NCBI RefSeq assembly: GCF_000340215.1
Contig: NW_006921548.1
Coordinates: forward strand, 545,400 to 609,399
DNA from: Pseudocercospora fijiensis CIRAD86
Taxonomy: Eukaryota; Ascomycota; Dothideomycetes; Mycosphaerellales; Mycosphaerellaceae
Length of the DNA stretch: 64,000 nt
Direction: 5' to 3'
A model generated the notes under the pieces. The model saw only the letters and a program-made list of their open reading frames with translations. It did no database searches and was not told the DNA's origin. Of this stretch, positions 58,601-64,000 are shown one piece after another (the stretch's first letter is position 1; every line of letters begins with the position of its first letter). Made by a program: the position numbers and the translations under genes.

Positions 58601-59494
58601 TTCCGAGAACCTATTAGTCTCCGGAGGGAGGTTAGCATCTCTAATCGTAACTGCGTTAAACTTTTATATAGCGTTAATTAGACGGTACTTCTTTAGTTCC
58701 CTAGGAGCTGTCTTCTTCTAAACTAGGAAGTATAGGTTGCGATACGAGGCATAGGAAGGCTCTAAGGTGCCAGCCTTTATACGCTACCGTATTATGTCCT
58801 TAACTATACCTCTTAGGCTCGGGTTTAGCTTAAACCCTAGGTAAGCCTAAGGCTTATACTCGATCGTTCGGATCCTCTATAGAGGGGCAACCTCCGGGTT
58901 GATCCTGCCTAGATACGTAAAGTTATATGCTAATACGGCTTCGCGGTTGTATAGAAGCTCGTATAGTAAATCTAGTTCAAGATCCGAAAGCTCGATGCTA
59001 GGTTTAATGTTCGCTAGTCTCTCCGGCGTTAGCCGCGATCCCCTAGGAATAGCGGAGAACTTTTTAGTAATGTACCTCTAGTCGTATAGGCTATCCCTAG
59101 GTATTAATATCGCTTCGCGGTTAAGGCACTTTTATCGCTAGTTAGGATTTCCGCTAGGATTAGACCTATCGGTTATATATACGCTGCCCTTTATAGGCTT
59201 AATCTTGTTAGCTACCCTCTTATATAGGGCATATATACTAACCGCTCGTAATACCCGAGCCCTCTCTCTTTAACGTTAGGCCCGGAGATTAGCGCAATAG
59301 AATAGCGCGTAAACTTTATTAGAAGTCTCCTTAAGTCGGTAGGTATATAGCTAGTAATCCTAATTTATAATTCTAGCGAAAACGTTAGATTCCTAATAAT
59401 ACCCCCGGGGTAGCATTAGCTCGGCGCTCTAATTAGTTAGTTCGGATTCGGGCTCGGGTAGATCCGCTTCCGGCGGCGATACCTACGACAGCAT
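55700..59494 (-). pseudogene. Pol of element D: RT, RNase H, integrase, RIP-degraded
   Basis: Minus-strand frame with NPSLRGIVKDIIR, RLINAI-KFNAVTIRDANLPP, then MPFLNDIGIKGPKTRYDN (FLND at 58370-58381; family FxDDI). An RNase H region follows (GAGLLIIAVDSSGEGYGEIL, RYDTSKRECLSVYKALKKF). LFDFDVFYVPSKKHTRPDSL at about 57530-57590 continues to SRRP and leads into the integrase zinc-binding and core regions (57200-56000). The first catalytic Asp of the DD pair is now Asn. Gag and pol meet at 59492-59499 in a TAATG context. Confidence 0.8.
59394..59418 (-). repeat. GC palindrome copy 4 in element D
   Basis: Plus strand TAATAATACCCCCGGGGTAG followed by CATTA. Lies about 75 bp inside pol from the gag-pol junction. 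Confidence 0.85.
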
Positions 59495-59496
59495 TA

Positions 59497-62400
59497 TTAC
59501 CGAGATTCGTATACTAGGTTGTCGTTGCCGGGTTGTTATACTCGCTATCGCTTCGAGTATTCGCCTCCTTAGTATAGAGCCTAGAAACTTGCCTTAACGT
59601 ACGGAGCGGCGTACCTCTAGATATAACCTATTTAAGCTATACTAACTTATAACGCAGATTGCCGGTCTTATAACCGCGCTATAGCGTTTCCCGAAGAGCG
59701 CTTAGAAGCAGTAAGGATATCCTCGTAGGACTTGTAGCTAGTGTTTCCGATATAACTAGTAAACACGACTCGGTTACCCTTCTAGTTAGCGATAGTTCCT
59801 TCCTAGGAGCTATCGTCGCAGTTGCGCTAGACACCCCGGGTTATGCGAGACTATAGACGACCTAGAATAATTAGCGTGTTCGGGTTAGCGGCAATCTAGA
59901 AGGTAAAGGAAAAGCATATGCCGAAAGCGTCTACTATAACATTATAGCAGGCACCTACTAGCGTAACCTCCCTATTTACTCCCTGTATACTAAGGGAAAT
60001 ATCTCTGTTTATTGGCAGTCGGAGCTGTTTAGCCTAGCGCTTACTTATAATAAGTAACTCTAAACTATTATTAAGCATTGCTAGCAACTACTAACTATAG
60101 CTTCCGATAGTAACTTAAATATAGATAGCGGGAACGATTATAAAGGAACGGGTGACTACGGAAAGGTCTATATTATTAGGGATAGAGTAAAGTTCCTTAG
60201 GTCGAGGAGGTCCTACTCGACCGATTTGTTAGCTAGTAAATCGGACAGCCTTAATAGAAACTAAAACCGAAGTAGGGTCGGCATTATTATTATCCCCTCG
60301 GCCTATCTCCTTAATCCCCTCTTCGTTAGCATTATCGATAGTCTCCTAGCTCTCGTAGGTTACTAATTCGCCTTCTACTAACTCCTAGGCCCCTAAAAAT
60401 TTAGGAAGGAACTATAGGGAAGAGACGTCGATATAGTCCTCTCGCCCCTATTTACGTCGGAGGGCTATAAGGTCTTTTATAAAGGTAGTATCGTTAGGAA
60501 TCCGGCTCTAGAATAGGTTAGTAGGCAAACCGTATGCTAGAAGCTCCCCTATAGATACGTTAGACTTAAGGTCTAGGAACTATAAAGCCTAGAAGAGAGC
60601 ATTTGCCTTTATATCGTAAGAGTTAGTAGGCCCGGCACTATACTTCTTTATATACCTATTAAAGCGAAAGCTCTTTAGGTCGGCTAACTTTCGTTTATAG
60701 GCCGGCGGGTTAGCTAGGCCTAGGGTACTACTAAGGTCGGTAGTAGTATCCTCTATATCGATATCCGGAGTCTCTAGGACCTCTAAAGAGGCTATACTAG
60801 CTCGGGTTACACGGTCTTCGGCTGTCTAGAGTGTCTTAGTCTTAGCGACTAATTCTCGCTGTTTCTTAGCCTTATTAGCTACCTGCTTCTTAAGTATCCT
60901 AGTAGGGGCTGCCGCACTAGGGCGGGTAGGGTTCTACGGGCTCTTACCCTTGCCCTAGGACTAGGTTTAGGACGACTGAGTTTGGGACCTTATAGCAGCG
61001 TAGACATCTATACTATTCTTAGTAACCGCGTAAACATTAGTAACTGCGTCCGGGTCCTAAGATACAAAGTTGACTTTAATAGGCTTAGTAGTACCGTTAC
61101 TACTCCGCTCCTTAACCTGTTTTGCCCTAACCTTCTAAGTCTCTCGTTTAGCAATAGCGGCGAGGGTACTGTTCTTAGTGTCCTTAAACTCGATCTTACT
61201 ACTATACTTCTTCTCTAGAAGACTCCTAAGTTAAGGCAGCTTCGGGGCTCTACGATCCTACTCGAAGTTAATCTTATCGCTAGTATCGGTATAGTAGAAC
61301 CGACTATTTACTTATATAACGAGCTTCCTCTTAAGAAGCTCCTTCTAGATAGGGCAGTCTAATTGAATATATTTAAAACCGCCGTATATCTAGCACTTGC
61401 TATCCAAGTTCGAATAGATCTTCCGTATAGCGTAGACGTTAACTAAAGGGGCCTTAGGGTAGTTAGGATCGGAGACCTAGTAGACTAGTAGTATATCCTT
61501 TAGTATACTAGTATTAAGGACCTCCCTAACTCGCTATAGTGCTTTCGTATTAAGGTTGAGCTAGGCTAGGGATTTAGCTAAGTCCGTAACGTCCTAAGAA
61601 TACTTAGTAATAGTAGGAGTTACGGTACTAGGACTACTTTGCGATTTAGGAAGAAACTTAGGCCCTCTAGTTCCCGAGGTATCGTTCCTTACCTAGGCTA
61701 GGTTATTCCTATCCTCGCCGTAAATAAACTTCTTCGCATCGGCGGAGCTGTTAATGTCGTCCTTAATAGCCTCTAGAACCTCTTTATACTTCCTAAAGGT
61801 CTCGGGATTAGCTTCGCTAAGCTTATAGCGACGGAAGACACGCTTAGCCGTAGACTACGGCAACCCTTTAAGGAGCAGCCTCGTTCTCTAAGAATTCTCG
61901 AAGTCCTACTAGTCGATACTGTCCGCTAACTTAACAAACTCGCGGACGTACTCCTTTAGGTCGTTATCTTTGGTGCGCCTCTCTATATAGAGGTTCTTAA
62001 GCTACGTACGACTACCTTTAATACGACGGCTATCGCGATCCCGATACTCCCTTATAAAGGCCTGCTTAAAGACCTCCTAGTCGGCATTAGACTTGTCGTC
62101 CTTTTCTAGGTAGCTAACTAGGGTTCTAAGGGTTCGGTAAAGCTTAGTAATAGTAGTCCTCGTAAGGGACCGGACCTTATACTAGTCCGACTCCTCTTCG
62201 AGTCTATACTCGGCTAAGTTGTCCTTAAAGCGTTCTACGTGCGCCGTAGCGTTCTACCCTTCGAACAAAGGGTTCCTACTGCTTCCTAGCTCTAGCGGGC
62301 GACGCCTGTTCTAACGGAGAAGGTTAGTTTGCCCTTAAATTATCTTTATAACGATATTATAGAGAGCCTCGGGCGTAGAAGGCTCGATAGCCCCTAGGTC

Positions 62401-62530
62401 GACGGCGCTTATAACAACTAGTCGTCGCCTAATTTCTTCGTTAATAGGGTCCGGTAGGTTATTAGATTCCGAAGATTCCGCTAATTCGTAATACTCGCTT
62501 TCGCTAGAGCTTATTCGATTGTTATAAAGT
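59497..62530 (-). pseudogene. Gag-protease of element D, RIP-degraded
   Basis: The frame begins near NRISSSESEYYELAESSES (about 62520) and runs through a gag helical core (LAEYRLEEESD, SLTRTTITKLYRTLRTLVSY, EVFKQAFIREYRDRDSRRIK, LKEYVREFVKLADSI). It reaches a zinc knuckle at about 61353-61395, where C-x2-Y-x4-Y-x4-C represents C-x2-C-x4-H-x4-C after TGT to TAT and CAC to TAC changes. A protease-like segment near 60000-60060 (LELLIISKR, AKQLRLPI) follows. Gag builds the particle; the protease would process it. Many TAG/TAA stops. Confidence 0.75.
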
Positions 62531-62630
62531 AGTTAAAATGAAATGCTATAGGAAAGTGTTTTTAGTATATATTGTAGGTTTGGTTCGATATTGCTATACG
62601 AGAAAATAGTATACTAGGCTGTTTTTACTC

Positions 62631-62655
62631 TAATGTTACCCCTAGGGTAGTATTA
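62631..62655 (-). repeat. GC palindrome copy 5 in element D
   Basis: Plus strand TAATGTTACCCCTAGGGTAG followed by TATTA. Lies about 100 bp before the gag start in element sense. Confidence 0.85.
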
Positions 62656-63324
62656 GAGTTTAGCCTCCTAGGGGTCGCCTAGATACCCCTAGGAGCTTTA
62701 ATTTAGTAAATTTAGATAAAAGCCGCTCGGAGGAAGGAACTGCAATCTCTATTCACACCTAGATCCTAGAAACTAGCTACTTTACTAACTATCGTTATCT
62801 CCTTTAGCTAGGCGGAGGGGGCGGGGACCTTCTTTTTCTAGTAGAAGGCTAAGTACTATCCGAACGAGGCAGCGAATCCCGAAGTAATCTACCCGGTTAA
62901 TAGGGGAACTGTCTAGGCATCCGACCTGTAATCTAGAAATTGCTATCGTATAGATAGTCTTAGCAAACCAAGTAAGGCCGATAGGTAATTAATCTATCTC
63001 CTCCTTAGGCGGGGCTTATCTCGAGCAAGCGGTGCTAAATGGGTCTTCGACCCGGAGCCGAGTCCTTAGAAGCTAGCTATAGTTATAGACTAGGCCCTAA
63101 GCTGTAATAGTCCTAAGGGTTTGCAGCTTTTCGGGGTTAAAGCGATGCCCTCGTTAAGAGGTTTCTCTGCTTGTCGTAACGGCCCCTTAAGATACTTTAG
63201 TATCGTCCGTATCGTAGGCTCTTATCGTGCCCTCGCTTCGGTTATAGCTATTCGTGCCTAGAGACCACCTTTAATATACCCGAACCTGTTAGATATAAAG
63301 AGATAGCCCTACCTTCGGCTCTAA

Positions 63325-63603
63325 TAAAGGACGGAAACTAATACTACTACTACTACTTATAGCAATAGTATAGGCTACCGAGGGTAACATAACCCATAGC
63401 AATATAGGCAGCTATATTTAGTAAGATAGGATAACGAGACTGTCGCTTAGGCTAATAACTAGAGCCCTACAATATAGGCATTGTAGAAGTGTAATATAAA
63501 CAATGTGCTATACGAGGTTAATAATCTGTCTACTCTGTAGAAGGAGGCCTCTTATATAGGCTTAAAACTGCCCTATAGGTGTGGGGCCGGTTACCAGCCA
63601 ATA
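63325..63603 (-). repeat. 5' LTR of element D
   Basis: 279 bp, matching 51315-51593 with about 17 transitions. Its terminal TG is mutated to TA. The internal flank (minus strand TTAGAGCCGAAGGTAGGGCT) is the primer-binding candidate. Confidence 0.92.
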
Positions 63604-64000
63604 GTACCCTAAACGATTCTAAAATTATTCCGGAAATATCTTTTACCGGATTGTCCGCCCGAGCGACCTAGACCGCTTACTAAGGGCGATAGGGTTAGGG
63701 ATAAGTTTTAAAACCTTAATTTTAGTATACTATTAGAGCACTTATACTATTCTCCCTAATAGAAACTTACTATCTAAGTACCCTAACCGATTCTAAAATT
63801 ATTCCGGAAACATCTTTTACCGGATTGTCCGCCCGAGCGACCTAGACGGCTTAATAAGGGCGATAGGGTTAGGGATAGATTTAGAAACTATAATCGAGTA
63901 TACTATTAGAGCTATCCTATTATTTTACTTACTAGTAACCTACGATCTAGGCCTAGCAAGTCGATTCTAAAATTATTCTAGAAACATCTTTTACCGGATT
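63604..64000 (+). repeat. 174 bp tandem repeat, running off the window
   Basis: CGATTCTAAAATTATT recurs at 63614, 63788 and 63962, an exact 174 bp period. Two full units and the start of a third are seen, with RIP-type differences and some other substitutions. Each unit carries TACCGGATTGTCCGCCCGAG and AGGGCGATAGGGTTAGGGAT. The array is interrupted on its left by element D. Confidence 0.9.

Larger units (their letters stand above)
51315..63603 (-). mobile_element. Gypsy element D, 12.3 kb, complete with LTRs, extra ORFs
   Basis: LTRs of exactly 279 bp lie at 51315-51593 and 63325-63603 and differ at about 17 sites, all transitions of RIP type. GTAC flanks both ends (51311-51314 and 63604-63607). 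A polypurine tract (minus strand AAGAAAGGGAGGGA) abuts the left LTR at 51594-51607, so the element is transcribed leftwards with its 5' LTR on the right. Order on the minus strand: gag-protease (62530-59500), RT-RNase H-integrase (59490-about 55700), then accessory coding (54540-52020). At 12.3 kb it is far longer than typical Gypsy elements (5-8 kb). Five copies of a GC palindrome divide it. Confidence 0.88.

Overview
The window looks like a chromosome segment of a filamentous ascomycete (Pezizomycotina, possibly Dothideomycetes; the class is inference). Short 62-71 bp introns with GTAAGT/GTATGT donors, CTAAC/CTAAT branch sites and TAG/CAG acceptors interrupt the genes. Most of the window is transposon sequence ruined by repeat-induced point mutation (RIP). 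CpA and TpG are depleted in favour of TpA, CpG is kept, and reading frames are broken almost only by TAG/TAA at former Gln or Trp codons.

Layout. 1-6650: RIP-degraded DNA with a hAT transposase (minus strand), a mutated histone H3/CENP-A-like gene, two palindromes and a foldback element with long inverted repeats. 6651-15844: a unique, unmutated island. It holds a chromodomain protein with a possible cysteine-hydrolase C-terminus, a tandemly duplicated intron-containing locus, a coiled-coil protein, and a divergently transcribed small membrane protein whose membrane helix is encoded by an ATC microsatellite. 15845-19263: a 3.4 kb TA-flanked element with 33-36 bp identical terminal inverted repeats, a DD34E transposase and a second opposing ORF, both RIPped. 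19264-21020: a second unique island with one spliced gene. 21020-64000: continuous RIPped transposons.

The transposon block holds a second DD34E transposase (21160-22270), a Tad-like LINE (23461-28310, minus) between simple repeats, a 5'-truncated Gypsy element A (about 29040-32450) and a large Gypsy element C (plus strand, about 34480-50900). C is split by a complete chromodomain Gypsy element B (37984-45118, 197 bp LTRs, target duplication AGAGG). A complete 12.3 kb Gypsy element D (51315-63603, minus strand, 279 bp LTRs, target duplication GTAC) carries extra ORFs beyond gag and pol. D sits inside DNA that at its right side is a 174 bp tandem repeat.

The host genes do not form an obvious pathway. 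The window shows sharp compartments: short gene islands with intact CpA/TpG next to RIP-mutated repeats. Points most worth following are the H3/CENP-A-like gene that was subject to RIP, a GC-rich palindrome recurring seven times in the Gypsy elements, and the accessory ORFs of element D. All identifications come from reading translations by eye; no database search was possible.
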